A stretch of 64,000 nt of DNA from NCBI GenBank assembly GCA_934045075.1, contig OW203736.1, forward strand, positions 3,330,591 through 3,394,590, in the 5' to 3' direction. The position numbers and the translations under genes are program-made. The stretch is from Yponomeuta sedellus (lineage: Eukaryota > Arthropoda > Insecta > Lepidoptera > Yponomeutidae). Within the stretch, counting starts at the first letter, position 1, and every line of letters begins with the position of its first letter. Below, in pieces: positions 51,264-63,049 of the stretch. The notes below the pieces were generated by a model. That model was not told the origin of the DNA. It searched no databases and was given only the letters and a program-made list of their open reading frames with translations.

Positions 51264-53227
51264 ATGAACTTCGACACAGAGAAATTCATTGTTGAAATTC
51301 AACAACGAGAATCAATTTGGAATTGTCAAGGAGCAATATATAGGAATAGAGATTTAAAACGGAAACAATGGGAAGAATTAGTAGACATTTTTGGAAAAGA
51401 TGAGATGACAACAGAGGAAAAAAGAAGTCTTGGTAAGTATTTATTATAATTATTATTATTATATTTATATAAACGAAACTACACATACATTCAACATCTT
51501 AAAACATAATAAATACGTCTATTTTCAATTAAATCATATTTCTTTGCCATTCTAATTTCCCATCAGTCATAAAATATTGGGCAAACAATTCTCTGTATCT
51601 CAACGCAGTTTTAGCGTTCCTTCTTAACCCTAACAGTGTTAAGTTTTCTGTCAAAGGGCAACTGAGTGAGTCGTCGTAACAATAACCATCTCGGTCTCTT
51701 ACAAAATTATGTAGTACACAAGTAGCTTTTATAATATCTTTTGCTAGATCAAAGTGAACATTTAGAGGTCTATGAAATATACGCCACTTGTTTGCATAAA
51801 TTCCAAAACTGCATTCTACATATCTTCTTGCTCTAGAAAGCCTGTAATTGAACGTTCTTTTAGTTTCATCCAAATCTTTTTTTGCGTATGGGCGCATCAT
51901 ATTCGTAGATAATGCAAATGCCTCGTCGCCTACAAAAACGTATGGCATACATGTCTCGCTGTTTTGTGAAATAGGCTGTGGCTCTGGAATATCCAATTGG
52001 TTTTTTTGCATTCTTTCGTAGAAAACAGAATTTTGAAATATTGACGAGTCACTGAATTTACCAAAAGCTCCAATATCAACCATAACAAATTTGAAATTAC
52101 TGTCGCATACTGCTAATAAAACCAAAGAGAAAAAACTTTTATAATTAAAGCACATTGAGCCACTGTTATTAGGTGCTATACATCGTATGTGCTTGCCATC
52201 GACAGCACCTAAGCAGTTAGGAAAATTAGCTCTTTGAAAAAAATCATTCGCAATTTTTTTCCAAGCGTCTTTTTTTGGTTGAGGCAAACAAATATCTTTC
52301 AGACAAAACCAAATTGCAAAACAAACTTCTCGTACGATTTCTGCTACAGTGCTTACTCCAATTTTGAATGTATAATGTAGTTCCGCAAATGTACAACCTG
52401 TTGCAAAATATCTGAAACAAAAATTTTATAATTACTACATGCATTATTTAATTCAATTTAGATATGTACCTATATTATACTTCTATTACTTTATGACTAT
52501 ATTATTAACTTGTTTGTTGTATTGTTCTAGGAAAAGAATTACAAAAAAAATGGAAAAACATCAGGGATAATTTTGTGAAAGCTCTAAAGGACAATGTTAG
52601 CAGGAGTGGGTCAGCAGCTAAGAAAAAGACTCAATACATATTTTACAATAATTTAATGTTTTTGAAAGACACAGTATCCATCAATGAAACTGATTCAAAT
52701 ATGCCAAGGCAAGAAAATGATGGAAATGAAACAGAAAATGTCACTGACCCAGTCATACCACCACCGCCAAAACGAAATAAAAAGAAAAAAAAGAAGATGA
52801 TATAGGAGTTGAATTGATTAACGTCTTAAATAAGAATGTCGAGTTCAGAAAGGCCGAAGAAGATGAAGATAGACTGTTCTTTTTGTCGTTGGTTAGTGAA
52901 ATAAAAAAAGTGCCTGAACATATACGCCTACGTACAAAAGCTAAAATAATGCAAGTCATTACTGAAGACCAAACGTCTGGATACAACTCTACTTGGGATT
53001 ACGTGCGACCATTTAACTACAACCAAGGGCCACATCAAGGATATCAGACACCAGCATTTGCTAGAAATAATAACCCACCACCACCGCCCTCAGTTCCACC
53101 TACACATCGTGGAACATGGAATGAAGGAGAATCTGTAACTTCTCCTGAATCAACATATTCACAGAATACACATATGTCTCAAGAATCTGATTATTTAGAT
53201 CTTTTTAATGATAATAATTCTCAGTAA
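51264..53227 (+). pseudogene. MADF-BESS accessory protein of PIF/Harbinger B, one frameshift
   Basis: Exon 1 is 51264-51433 and exon 2 52533-53227. The MADF domain spans the splice (FIVEIQQRESIWNCQGAIY, then LGKELQKKWKNIRDNFVKAL). The frame stops at 52804 just after an A-run (about 52775-52798: N-K6-M-I-stop). One base of slippage there opens the downstream frame, which encodes a BESS motif (DRLFFLSLVSEIKKVPEHIRL, then KAKIMQVI) and a Pro/Ser-rich tail. MADF binds DNA and BESS binds protein. Homopolymer sequencing error or transcriptional slippage could mean the gene is functional. Confidence 0.85.
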
Positions 53228-53627
53228 TAGTTATAGTTTCCTACTTTTATTGTTCTTTGTGGTTATGAATACACATTGCGATTCAAATTAAAACATAATA
53301 GCTAGCAAAAACATTTTTTATTTAAAATACATACCTTAACGTTATAACTAATTTCTCTTCGGGTTGGATACAGTCACGAAATTTAGTATCTTGTCCTTTG
53401 ATGGTGACATATAAAACTGTTAGTAATTCTTCAAATGACGAAACACTCATTCTAACATAGCCAAAGAATTTATCTTGGTGCTTCTTCAGTTCTTGAAAAC
53501 AACTTGCGAACTGGCCAAATTCATTACGTGTTTCTAGTAAAGGATGAATCCAGTATCTTTTTTTATTTTTCTTTTGTTGTTTTCGGGAGTAATAATAAAT
53601 AACACAAGCTATCTCGACGGCGTCCAT
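51529..53627 (-). CDS. PIF/Harbinger B transposase, intact, two exons
   Basis: Exons 53627-53335 and 52411-51529 (donor AAG|GTATGT, acceptor TTTCAG) give 391 aa with no stop. The N-terminus is basic (RKQQKKNKKRYWIHP) followed by a helix-turn-helix-like region (RMSVSSFEELLTVLY). The DDE_Tnp_4 core shows AVDGKHIRC, VGDEAFALSTNMMRPY and FNYRLSRARRYVECSFGI, supplying D, D and E. The large exon lies in the intron of the opposite-strand MADF-BESS gene. It works with that protein to cut and rejoin the element. Confidence 0.93.
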
Positions 53628-53844
53628 TTTGTTTATGAGGTACGCGGGCCGCTCTGGTCCAACCGCTTAACGCGTTATCATCGCGGTTTTTTCGCGATTG
53701 GCCGCCATAGCGGTCAGCCGCGATGAAACCGCGTTAAGCGGTTGGACCGCTCAAACGAACCGCCTAGGCGGTCAATCGCTAGTGCGTATAAGGCCATAGG
53801 CTATTTAAAATTTGCACTAATTTAGCAAAAAATTGAAAAAGCAC

Positions 53845-54145
53845 AAAAATTAAAACTGAAATTATAGATAACTTTATTATTTATAATTTCAGTTTAAGCA
53901 AATTGCATCACTTACATCTGCCCCGACTAATGCAATTTGCTTAAGCCAGCTGTCGCTGCCTGTACGTAATACAGAGAATAGTGTAAAGAGGTTCGAAATT
54001 TCACTGATGCCGTGAGTCGCCCATTGGCTCAATTGGTAGAGCGCTGGCACGGATAGCCAGAGGTTGCGGGTTCGAATCCCGGCATGGGTGAAATTTTTAG
54101 CCTCTAAATAGGTTTTTAAATTTGTCCTTAGCACGGGTTAGTGCA
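53845..54145. mobile_element. Composite hairpin plus tRNA-like element, copy 2
   Basis: Two hairpins (53849-53896, arms AAACTGAAATTATA; 53896-53943, arms TAAGCAAATTGCA) precede a tRNA-like module (54019-54089) framed by GAAATTTCAC and GTGAAATTTT. It ends with GTCCTTAGCACGGGTTAGT, as in copy 1 near 34725. Confidence 0.6.
54019..54089 (+). other. tRNA-like sequence (not a functional tRNA)
   Basis: Acceptor GCCCATT/CATGGGT, D arm CTC..GAG, anticodon stem CTGGC/GCCAG with loop ACGGATA, and T arm CGGG TTCGAAT CCCG. Boxes A and B are good, but position 33 is C rather than U and the T stem has an outer mismatch. It is part of a repeat. Confidence 0.6.
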
Positions 54146-54559
54146 TTAAAAATAAAAGTAGAATGATAATAAAGGCGTTAACTTTATGCTATAAGTAACC
54201 TAGTTACTTATAGCATAAAGTTAGAAAAATACTGAAATAAAAAATAAACTAACCTAAGGAGGTACCGTAGAGATTCCTCTTTACATTGACTGATAGGCAC
54301 AGCTGTCTAGGTTAATTTTAAATTACTGAGAAGGAATCACTACATTAATTAGTCAACAACTAATGTCCAGGGAAAAAAAAAATTTCATTATTATTCACTG
54401 TCAAAATTATTCATCCTCGTTCCTACATTGTTATCTGTAGGAACGAGGTAGGAGACCAATCATTGTTATCTGAACACAAACATTTTTTTGGGAGCTAAAG
54501 GACAGGAAACAATAGAAAGTTAAATTTACTCTAAGCTCAACTTACTTTCTTTTTTTCAG
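54146..54559. repeat. Intron sequence with a perfect hairpin
   Basis: 54179-54221 has arms AACTTTATGCTATAAGTAAC and complement around CTAG. Another short inverted repeat (TCGTTCCTACATTGTTATCTG, then TAGGAACGA) is near 54418-54445. No gene. Confidence 0.7.
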
Positions 54560-55508
54560 AGAATGACATTACCAAGGCACAATTTAAAATTTTGATATCA
54601 AATGAAACATATTTGAAAGAACTTTGCCCTCACATTGGCCACAGAATAAAGTTAAGAAGTAAAATACACGAACACTTGGACTCTGTTTCAGAAACTGAAA
54701 CGGCATCTTCATTAAATGAAGATTTAACAATTATTGCAGCTAACTGCCCAGAACTGATGCAAGCAGATCAGAATCAGTCTAATGTTCTGACAGACATCAC
54801 AATAGATTTGGACACCTACTTAAATATACTCAGCAGATTTTCACTGCCTGACTTTGACTTAAAGACAATTCTTCAATCATCCCCACACGGAAATAGTGTG
54901 CTTAATTATTACAAAAAATATAAACATCTGAATTCACAAAAGAGAAACATCATTGTAGATGTTTTGGTCAAATACCATTACACATTTATTGTTAACAAGT
55001 AATTGAAACAAATGTTTTGCTATGACTAGTCTAGAAGTATTGTAGTGCTTGCTAGTAGGTAGTTAAAATACTTTATTAGGGGTCCATTTCAAAACATGTC
55101 ATCAAGGAGTTAAATTTCGCTTATAATAAGGAAAAATAAATGGATGCAGATAAAGTCAGACAACAGTTTGTTTAAATAGAATTTGAAGTTTACCACTAAG
55201 GTTTGCCGTTCTCAAAATAGACTGTTCTTTTTTGTTAGACAGCTTCCTGTGAACTAATTTCAACAAGTATTTTTTTATTAACTGATCCTATTACTGAGAA
55301 TCCGCTGGCCGTCCGTTCGTGTCACCAGGCTGCATCTCATGAACCATGATAGTAGACAGTTGAAATTTTCACAGATGATGTATTTTTGTTGCCCCTATAA
55401 CAACAAATACTAAAAAAATAGAATAAAATAAATATTTAATGGGGCTCCCATACAGTTTTTTCGATATTGATAACGTAACAGGTAGACACTTGAAATATTC
55501 ACAGTAAG

Positions 55509-55910
55509 AATAAGAATAAAAAGAATTTTATTGCCTCATCAAAAACAACTTAAACAAAGTAAGACTTAAAATATATTATAAAATAAGGCAAAAGGTAGTG
55601 GCTCAGCTGGTGCTGACCCGGGTCAGCCCCGGACAGCGCTGGTTTTCAGCCACTGCCTTCTCCCTGAGATGTTGTACGGGAGTAATGTAAAGAGGGCTGT
55701 ATCAATTAGGTAACTAACCACTAATATAAGATCGATTAAAAACGAAACAAAACATCTGTTAAAATATGAGATAAAAAAAAACTATTTTTCTTCTGAAATA
55801 AAAGGAGGTTACTAAACATTTTTTTATTAAAAAAATAATTTATATGAAAAAAAAAAAAGTATGTACGTGAATGGCACTCTTATGAGAATCAGCAATGTAT
55901 TGTGTATTTA

Positions 55911-55947
<37 letters not shown>

Positions 55948-55953
55948 GTGTGC

Positions 55954-55987
<34 letters not shown>

Positions 55988-56589
55988 GGGTGTATGTGTG
56001 CGTGTGTATATTGTCATGGACTATGTAAACGGCTAGGGTTTATTTTTTAAGACTTAAAATATTTTTTAAGCGACAAATCTTTAGACCAAGCATGCCTCAA
56101 ATTTTCGGCAGCAAGCTGTCTTTGGAGCAGTGCTGATTTATATTTATTTTTGAAGACTCGGACATTCATTTTGTTTCTCAATGGTGGAGGAAGATCGTTC
56201 CATATCTTTGCTGCCTTAAATTTAAAGCATCCACGGTATCGTGCCGATTTGAAAGTTGGTCCCTTCAGCAGGTTTTGTGTAGCAGAGCGAAGGTTTTTAA
56301 GAACTACATTGCTTATCCATGTTACTTTCTCAAATAGATAATCTGGTTTTTTATTCCAGATCACTCTTTGTAGAGTACATGCGTAGTGTAGATCTCTTCT
56401 AGCACTCATGTTCAATATGCCTTTCTTATTAAGATAGGGGGTGATGTGCTCCCTCCTGGGTACATTGTAACAGCAGCGGATACAGGCATTTTGTACCCTC
56501 TGAATGGCTCTTTCTGTACTGGAATTTAGCCTACGACCATAAATAGAGCTGCAGTAAATGAAGGGAGAAAGTACTAACAAGTCTGTCAA
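55509..56589 (-). mobile_element. LINE 3, 5'-truncated copy
   Basis: The minus strand 56589-56047 encodes an RT C-terminus (FIYCSSIYGRRLNSSTERAI, RVQNACIRCC, ARYRGCFKFKAAKIWNDLP). A 3' UTR with a TG repeat and a TTTTTATTCTTATT tail follows. AGTAAG flanks both ends (55503-55508 and 56590-56595), a target duplication. It is a dead-on-arrival insertion. Confidence 0.85.
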
Positions 56590-57213
56590 AAGTAAGTAAT
56601 TAGATTCAGTTTAAAAATAAATCATGATGATGATCATGAATTTAATTGAAATAAAGGATATATTAAAGGGTGATTCCATATAAAAGACATGATTTTTTTA
56701 TAGATAATTGAACCCTTTGTGTGCGAGTCCGACTTCCCCTATTATCAAAATGCGTTGAAGTTAATGTACTTTGGTACTGTTTCCAGAAAAAGGAAACTTT
56801 ATTGTTGTACTATATAAAATTGTTACGTTATTACAAGATCATTAAAGTAGGTAAATGTAATCTAAGGTGACTTTATTTGTACATTAACCTATGTCATTAA
56901 AGTTGAAAATTAAACTAAGGCAGTCTGTCAGTGGTAAACTTTGAGTCTTCTTGGTAACAGAATTACCTCTGGTCGTTTCTCATACTGTTTAGTGACATTT
57001 GCAATACTCAGTGACAGTCTTTATTTTGAAGTTGATCCTATTTTTGTATATTTTGCATATTTACATTATTCATCACATTTAGTATAAGTATGGTATATTA
57101 CTTATCAATCACATCAACATACTATTATGTACCCGTAATTTTAGTCGAAAGTATAATTTTATTTATTTTTTCAATGTATGCTTAAGTAAGCTGTAGGTAG
57201 TAAGTAGTTTTAT

Positions 57214-57331
57214 GGCTGACATTCAGAGACGAAAACTAAGCAAAGACTGGTCTTACAAATGTCCAAATCACGTACATTTTGACATTTCTGAGACCAGTCT
57301 TAGCTTCAGTTTTCGTCTCTGAATGTCAGCC
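57214..57331. mobile_element. 118-bp hairpin MITE
   Basis: Terminal inverted repeats GGCTGACATTCAGAGACG at both ends extend to about 45 bases each with few mismatches. The flanks are TAT and TAA, so a clear duplication is not seen. Confidence 0.8.
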
Positions 57332-58394
57332 TAAATCTCCATGCACATCTCCAGCATTATCTATAGATGAGGTAGTGTTTATATAGTTATAAAAAAATAT
57401 TGAGACTTTCAAACGATGATAATGAAATAAAAATATAATATTTGTTTTTATATTTTTCTAGTAACATAAAACCAGAAGAATTAAATTTGATTGCTGCAAA
57501 AATCGTAGCACTTTTCCCGACAGAGTGTATTTACACTTACTACATGAAAGCAGTCCCAACTTCCAAATCTGCTTCAGGAAGATATGTGCCCGCTAAAGGC
57601 AAATTAGTAGACAAGGTCCGTTATCTCCTATATATATCAGGAGCAAAGCGTAGAAGAGCTACAATTACAGATTCCACAGATACAGATGGAGATTCTATTG
57701 CTAACAATGAAGGTACCTGTACTTATTCTTTTTTATTTTGTATTAATATGCTTGCTTCATTCAATTTGTTTCTGTCCATGGATAAGGGCGCGAAAAGTCA
57801 GGGATTACATTCGTTGCAATGTAACTTAGAGAATAAGGGGATTTATTTGTTATAGATATGCAGGTACTTATAGATTTCTTTATATTACAGAGATCCACTC
57901 AAATGACGATTTAATTTGGCTTAAACATAATAATGAGCCTTGGGAACAAGTTATAGATAAATGGAACAAAACATTTTCCTTAAGAACCAAACAGAATTTC
58001 AAAACAGTTCATCAGTTTCTTGAAACATGGACTATCTTAAAAGATAGCAAAGCAGATACACTGGTAAGCTATTATTATTAAACAAAAAGTAAAAATATCG
58101 TCTTATAATTTATTCTACTTAAAAGTTTCCAATAAATAATACTAAATATGTTTATTTCGTTTCAGATACTTTTGGATTTTGAAAGGCTGTAAAAAGAGAA
58201 GGCTCTAAATTTTTACAAGAACTGGGAACCATTTTTCTCAAAACTAATAGTTTTTAGAGAAAATATTGTCTCAAATGGAGATGCAAAGGCTTTGATAGAA
58301 AATCTAGCAGACATTTCTGACAATGGTTCGTATCAATTATATTATTATGTATTCTAGTCTCTAGATTTCTACATAAAAATTCGTCAATGATTGC

Positions 58395-58560
58395 AACAGG
58401 CATTACACGAAGTTTGTATCCCGTCTGACTACCATGCCGGAGGTCGTGGGTTCGATACACTCTGGGTCCGTCATATATTTGTACACATATAGTTTCAGTC
58501 TGGGTGTATTTCCATGTTTGTGATGGCCTATTGTCCTTGCGCACATTCCTCAGTATGTTT
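58395..58560. mobile_element. SINE-like fragment
   Basis: It contains TGCCGGAGGTCGTGGGTTCGA (about 58433-58453), which carries a tRNA-type B box, and a body with GTCTGGGTGTATTTCC. This resembles common lepidopteran tRNA-derived SINEs, as recalled. Ends are unclear. Confidence 0.5.
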
Positions 58561-58959
58561 TTAAAACTACTACATACAGAAGAACCAATTGCTCAACCCT
58601 GATACAGAATTAGTTTATAGTATATTATAATCTTTTCTAATATGATATTTGTTTCAGACAAAAAAATACCTGTCCAGATGTATCTCATGGGGTATTTAAT
58701 ACCACCAAAAGGCCGCAAATCGAGAAAAATTAAATTTTCAACCTCTGAGTCCATTGAGGGTTTATTGGTTCAAACAGACGTAAGTTTACCTACCCTTATT
58801 AACTTATAGATTTTTACCCACTAGTCCGATTGATCTGCAATTTAGTACTGTTTAAAATTCCGTTAAATTAAGTAGACTCAACAAAAAGGGTGCATTAAAA
58901 TGAAAATATTTAATTTAGTCTTCTGAATACATAATTTTCTTTATGCACGCCTTAAGTAT

Positions 58960-60169
58960 TATTTATATATATATATATATAAAAGGAGAAGCAGACTGAC
59001 TGACATATCAACGCAGGGCCTAAACTAGAAGGGTCAGGAACTTGAAATTTTGCACAGGCGTTCCTTTTGTAACGTAGGGGAGCACTAAGAAAGGATTTTT
59101 GAAAATTCATCCCCTAAGGGGATAAAATAGGGGTTCAAAGTTAGCATGAAACTTTGCCGTTTTTGAAGTTATTCGAATGAAATTTGGTACGAAGTTTCTC
59201 CATTTAAAATTATGAAACACGTGTGAAATGATATTTTTTAAATCATCCTTTAAGGGGGAAAAAGGGGGGTGCAAACTTAGTATGAAACTTTGCCTTTTTT
59301 GAAGTTATTCGAATGAGATTCAATATGAAGGTCTTTCATTAAAAGTTATGAAAAACATTAAAATAGTTTTCCGAAAATCACCCCTTAAGGGGTTAAGAAG
59401 GGGGTGCAAAATTAGTATGAAACATTGCTGTTTTTAGGGTTCCGTACCTAAAAGGAAAAAACGGAACCCTTATAGGATCACTTTGTTGTCCGTCTGTCCG
59501 TCCGTCCGTCTGTCAAGACCCTTTTTCTCAGGAACGCGTGGAGGTATGAAGCTGAAATTTATATCAATTACTCAGGTCTACTGTCCCTTGAAGCTGTGAA
59601 AAAATCAAACTTCTAAGCCAACGCAATCAAAAGATACAGCCGTTTATGCCGCAAATTTTCGACACTTGCAAGGGAATCAAAACCTACAGGGTGCTTCCCG
59701 TGAACTCAGAATCTTGAAATTTGGTACGAAGCAACGTCTTATAGCATAAATAAAGGAAAAATTACGAAAACCATAAATTTTTAGTTACATCACATAATAT
59801 ATTTTTTTTTAATAATTTTAAACTTACTACCCATTTCCTCATAAACGCGTAGAGGTATTAAATTGAAATTCATACCAAATACTCAGGTCTATAATACAGG
59901 TTTGTACGGAACCCTCGGTGCGCGAGTCTGACTCGCACTTGGCCGGTTTTTTTAAGTTATTCGAATGAAATTCACTATGAAGGTCCTTCATTGAAAGTCA
60001 TGAAAGACGTGTAAAGTAGTTTTTCGAAAATCATCCCTTATGGGGGTAAGAGGGGAGGAGAGCGAAGTTAGCATGAAAGCTCTTTTGCATGCGCTAAAAG
60101 TATCCCTATCTTATTTGCAAACACTACTCAACTAAAGCCCACGCGGACGTAGTCGCGGGCAACAGCTAG
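58960..60169 (+). mobile_element. Helitron-like non-autonomous element in intron 6
   Basis: The 3' end reads GCGGACGTAGTCGC, a short hairpin, then GGGCAACAGCTAG with T following, as expected for Helitron CTAG ends. The body has several diverged tandem units containing AACTTTGCCGTTTTTGAAGT and TATTCGAATGA. The 5' end is somewhere after the TA run near 58985; a clear TC start was not seen. A 518-bp repeat is inserted at 59436-59953. Confidence 0.6.
59436..59953 (+). repeat. AGGGTTCCGTAC repeat family, copy 3
   Basis: Nearly identical to the units at 4033 and 18510. It interrupts one of the tandem units of the Helitron-like element at GTTTTT|AAGTTATTCG, which defines its ends as AGGG...GGCCGG plus T-run. 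Confidence 0.9.
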
Positions 60170-60541
60170 TTGTATAAATGTTTATATTGTTCTTGTTCCA
60201 GAACGCAGGTGATATTGACACCATCATAAAAAAACAAAAAGATAAGGCTGCAGCGCGCCATCACACAGTGCAACCTTATGTGCTGGTACAAGGACCTCTG
60301 GAGAACTTTTCACAAATATATATAATAATTGACGACGTCAAATATCATACAAAGTCTGCAACAAAGGCTTTTGACCTACTTTTTAAAATTTATCACGTGT
60401 TTCACGCTAAGTATCCACACGTTGCTGAGCACCTCCATTTGGTTGTCCAAAAAAAGGTGTATCAGATTAATACGCCTTTCGATTCAGTCCCACCATACAT
60501 AGTAGACATTTTAAATTTAGATATTTCCTAAACCAGTAAAG

Positions 60542-62310
60542 ATGCTGTGTTCTGAGTGTAAACTAGACGTTGGTAATTTCAAACAATACATATTACATTT
60601 AGAGCTTATTCATAACATTAAAAACCGTTTCAGTTGTCCTTTAAAAGATTGTCACAGAACCTATGGCTCGAAATATTCATTAAAAGATCATTTGACTTTT
60701 TTCCACAAATTGTTTGATAACCGCCGGCTTGACAGTAAACAAATTTTAACAACGTCAATGTCCGAGTCTCTAAGCTGTAGTAATGCGGCTACCAATGAAA
60801 CACAAACAAATAATTGTTCTTTAAACTTAAAGAGATCAACTACACCTAGGGCTAAAGTTCAGGGCCGTGGCAAAGACACTAAAGAGATATCTTTAGTGTC
60901 TTTGCCACTCTGCTTTTTTATTCGAGTCAAAGAGTAAAATTTGGTAATAAAGTCGTTTTTGAACCGTTACTTGGTGAATTAATGTTTTTAGAAAAGAATG
61001 GTATTGACATTGTTTCTAGTAATGATAACATATTGAAAGCTAAGTTTTTTTTAATTGCTTTATCGGGTGATAATCTAGGACTCAATTCGATTTTGGGTTT
61101 TGTGGAATGTTTTTCTGCTAATATATTTTGTAGAATTTGCACTATGGACAAAAGAGAATGTCAAACTGCTGTTACAGAAAATGAAGAAAAAATGCGTTTA
61201 AGAAATGATTATGAGGAATATGTTGTTAATAACAGCAATGGCGTCAAAGAAGATTGTGTGTGGAATAGTCTCGATAGCTTCCATGTTTTCGAAAATACCA
61301 GTGTAGACGTGATGCACGATCTGTGTGAAGGCGTTCATAGATATAGTATGGCGTTAATTGTGCAATCTTTTGTAAACAGGAGGGTTTTCACATTGCTTCA
61401 ACTAAATTCCAGGATAAAATACTTTGCATATGCTAGATCCGAACATAATCACCCCCCACCTGTAACTAAGCAACATTTGTCTAATGGGGCAATAATGTTT
61501 TCAGCGTCAGAGATGTTATGTTTTGTACGAAATTTCCGTTATATTATCGGTGACTTGATTGACGAAAATGACGAAGTCTGGAACTATTATTTACTTTTAT
61601 TAGAGCTTACAGAAACGTTAACCGAACAAACTATTTCTACAGATCATTTAGGTAATTTGAAGCAACTGATTAAGGAACACCATGAAACTTACATGCAGCT
61701 ATTCAATACTTCTTTGAAGCCTTAATATCATTTCTTGATACATTACCCGTCTGTGATAAAAAAATTGGGACCGCCTATGTTTTACTCTGCTTTCAAATTT
61801 GAAGCTAAGCATAAAGAACTTAAAAAGGTATCACGTTCAATTGCGAGCCGGACAAACTTATGTTACTCAATTGTAATACGTTGTCAGGTAAAGGACTGTT
61901 GCCGATTTTTGTCTAACGGAGGCTTCGAAAATAAGACTAAGTGTGGAAAATTAAAGCAATGTGTAAATATTCCTGGTCACTTGAATGATGATTCTGATTG
62001 TTATTCGATTCCGACTTTCGAAAACAATGGATATATTTATGATTCAAGGTCTGTTGTTTTGTTCGATTGTAAGGAAGACAATCCGGTATTTCTCCTAATT
62101 AGTGACATGTTAATCAAGGACAAAGAATTAAAGTCTCTTATCCTTGTATGTTGTGTGTTGCGAATAATTAACTATTGTACACATTTCACCGCATATCATG
62201 TTAGCAAAACAAATGAATCCAAATACGTGTCTTTGAACGACTGTTGTGATCAGATGCCAATGCCTCTCCGCTCAGTAGGTGCTAATTTGTATGTGTCATT
62301 TTATAAGTAG
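60542..62310 (+). pseudogene. C2H2 zinc-finger CMC-like transposase B, internally deleted
   Basis: ATG at 60542 starts two C2H2 fingers (CSECKLDVGNFKQYILHLELIH; CPLKDCHRTYGSKYSLKDHLTFFH). Near 60867-60908 a perfect 19-bp palindrome marks a break; the following frame (LLFYSSQRVKFGNKVVFEPL) is the middle of a CMC-like transposase, so several hundred codons are probably missing. Downstream blocks are SGDNLGLNSILGFVE, CRICTMDKREC, VDVMHDLCEGV and FKFEAKHKELKK. TAA at 61723-61725 interrupts a conserved KP..HFLIHYPSV segment. It is non-functional. It lies 10 bases beyond the SAM gene, on the same strand. Confidence 0.8.
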
Positions 62311-63049
62311 TAGATGTCAAAGAAAAATCTAAATCACAAAATCTGTATTCTACCTTGTGTGCTACAGAAGTTCTTTAAAGGAACACTATGTTAACAATAT
62401 GTTCGGGTAAACAAATTGATGATAGTTATAGATACCAATTACATTTATATACAGAAATGTTGTTTACGAAATGTGCTTTCAAATAAACTCCATGAGAGCT
62501 TGGCTTAGAGTTCATTTCATAAGCAATATTCTGCTGCAAATATTGATGGCGTTATTTATTAAAAAAATGTGGTTACGTTTAATGTGTGGTTATGTTTAAT
62601 GTGTGGTTACGTGACAATTCAAATTGCCTCCGTGGAAAGAGTATTTTAAGAAACCGTGTTTTTATCAATAAGACTTACACCTTCCTAAATTCTTGTAGGA
62701 TGAAACATTTTTATTTAAGGTAATATTGATACTAGTCTTAATTTACTTTTGTGTTACGTTCAAGCATAATTATGTGCGCTCTATGTTTATTATAGGGTAA
62801 CAAAAATATATTTTGACCGCCGTTCGATAGAGCACCATACAACCGATACGAAATCCATGAAGATGCGACAAGAATCCACAGATTAGAATGTCCCCATCAA
62901 ATTTTTTCCTCTTGTGGATTTTTGTCGCATAGGTTGAATGCGCTCTTATGAATGATGGGCCTAAAAAATATGTTCATTACTCTATAGCTACACATAAATC
63001 TTAAAAGGAAACACAGAAGTGAATTGGGTCAAGATTCAATAGCACCTTC
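62311..63049. other. 3' flank of transposase B
   Basis: No gene. GTGTGGTTACGT/GTTATGTTTAAT is repeated near 62570-62612, and an inverted repeat at 62872-62931 has arms ATGCGACAAGAATCCACA and near-complement. The end of the CMC-like element was not found. Confidence 0.55.

Larger units (their letters stand above)
51027..53795. mobile_element. PIF/Harbinger element B, complete
   Basis: The ends are GGCCCCTTGCGCACTAGCGG and the complement of an imperfect match ending CGCTAGTGCGTATAAGGCC; the flanks are ATA on both sides (51024-51026, 53796-53798). The termini contain many CCGCGGTTGACCGC-like subterminal repeats. It carries an intact transposase (minus) and a MADF-BESS gene (plus) with one frameshift. 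The element sits in intron 1 of the SAM gene. Confidence 0.88.
54999..57461. other. Intron 2 of the SAM gene, TE-filled
   Basis: It contains the truncated LINE 3 (55509-56589), a TG microsatellite within it (about 55914-55985) and a MITE at 57214-57331. The remaining parts (54999-55500, 56596-57210) are AT-rich with no recognised feature. Confidence 0.7.
50262..60531 (+). pseudogene. SAM-domain protein gene, seven exons, one in-frame stop
   Basis: Exons 50262-50352, 54560-54998, 57462-57712, 57891-58063, 58166-58325, 58658-58779 and 60202-60531 all have GT/AG borders and matching phases, giving 521 codons. Exons 1-2 encode a SAM-like domain (KILAAWDVPPEVVENF, then NDITKAQFKILISNETYLKELCPHIGHRIKL), a protein-protein interaction fold. 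The rest is a helical region (PWEQVIDKWNKTFSLRTKQNF, NFYKNWEPFFSKL) and a C-terminal block (YIIIDDVKYHTKSATKAFDLLFKIYHVF). TAA at 58190-58192 (codon 327) likely replaces CAA. The next gene starts 11 bases after its stop. It is probably the accessory gene of the CMC-like unit that follows; host origin is the alternative. Confidence 0.75.

Noticed and set aside
54019..54089. Functional tRNA gene.
   Set aside because: C at position 33, a mismatch in the T stem, and membership of the same repeated element.
54060..54134. 81-aa minus-strand ORF (HAGIRTRNLWLSVPALYQLSQ).
   Set aside because: It is a translation of the tRNA-like repeat, a common false ORF in insect genomes.
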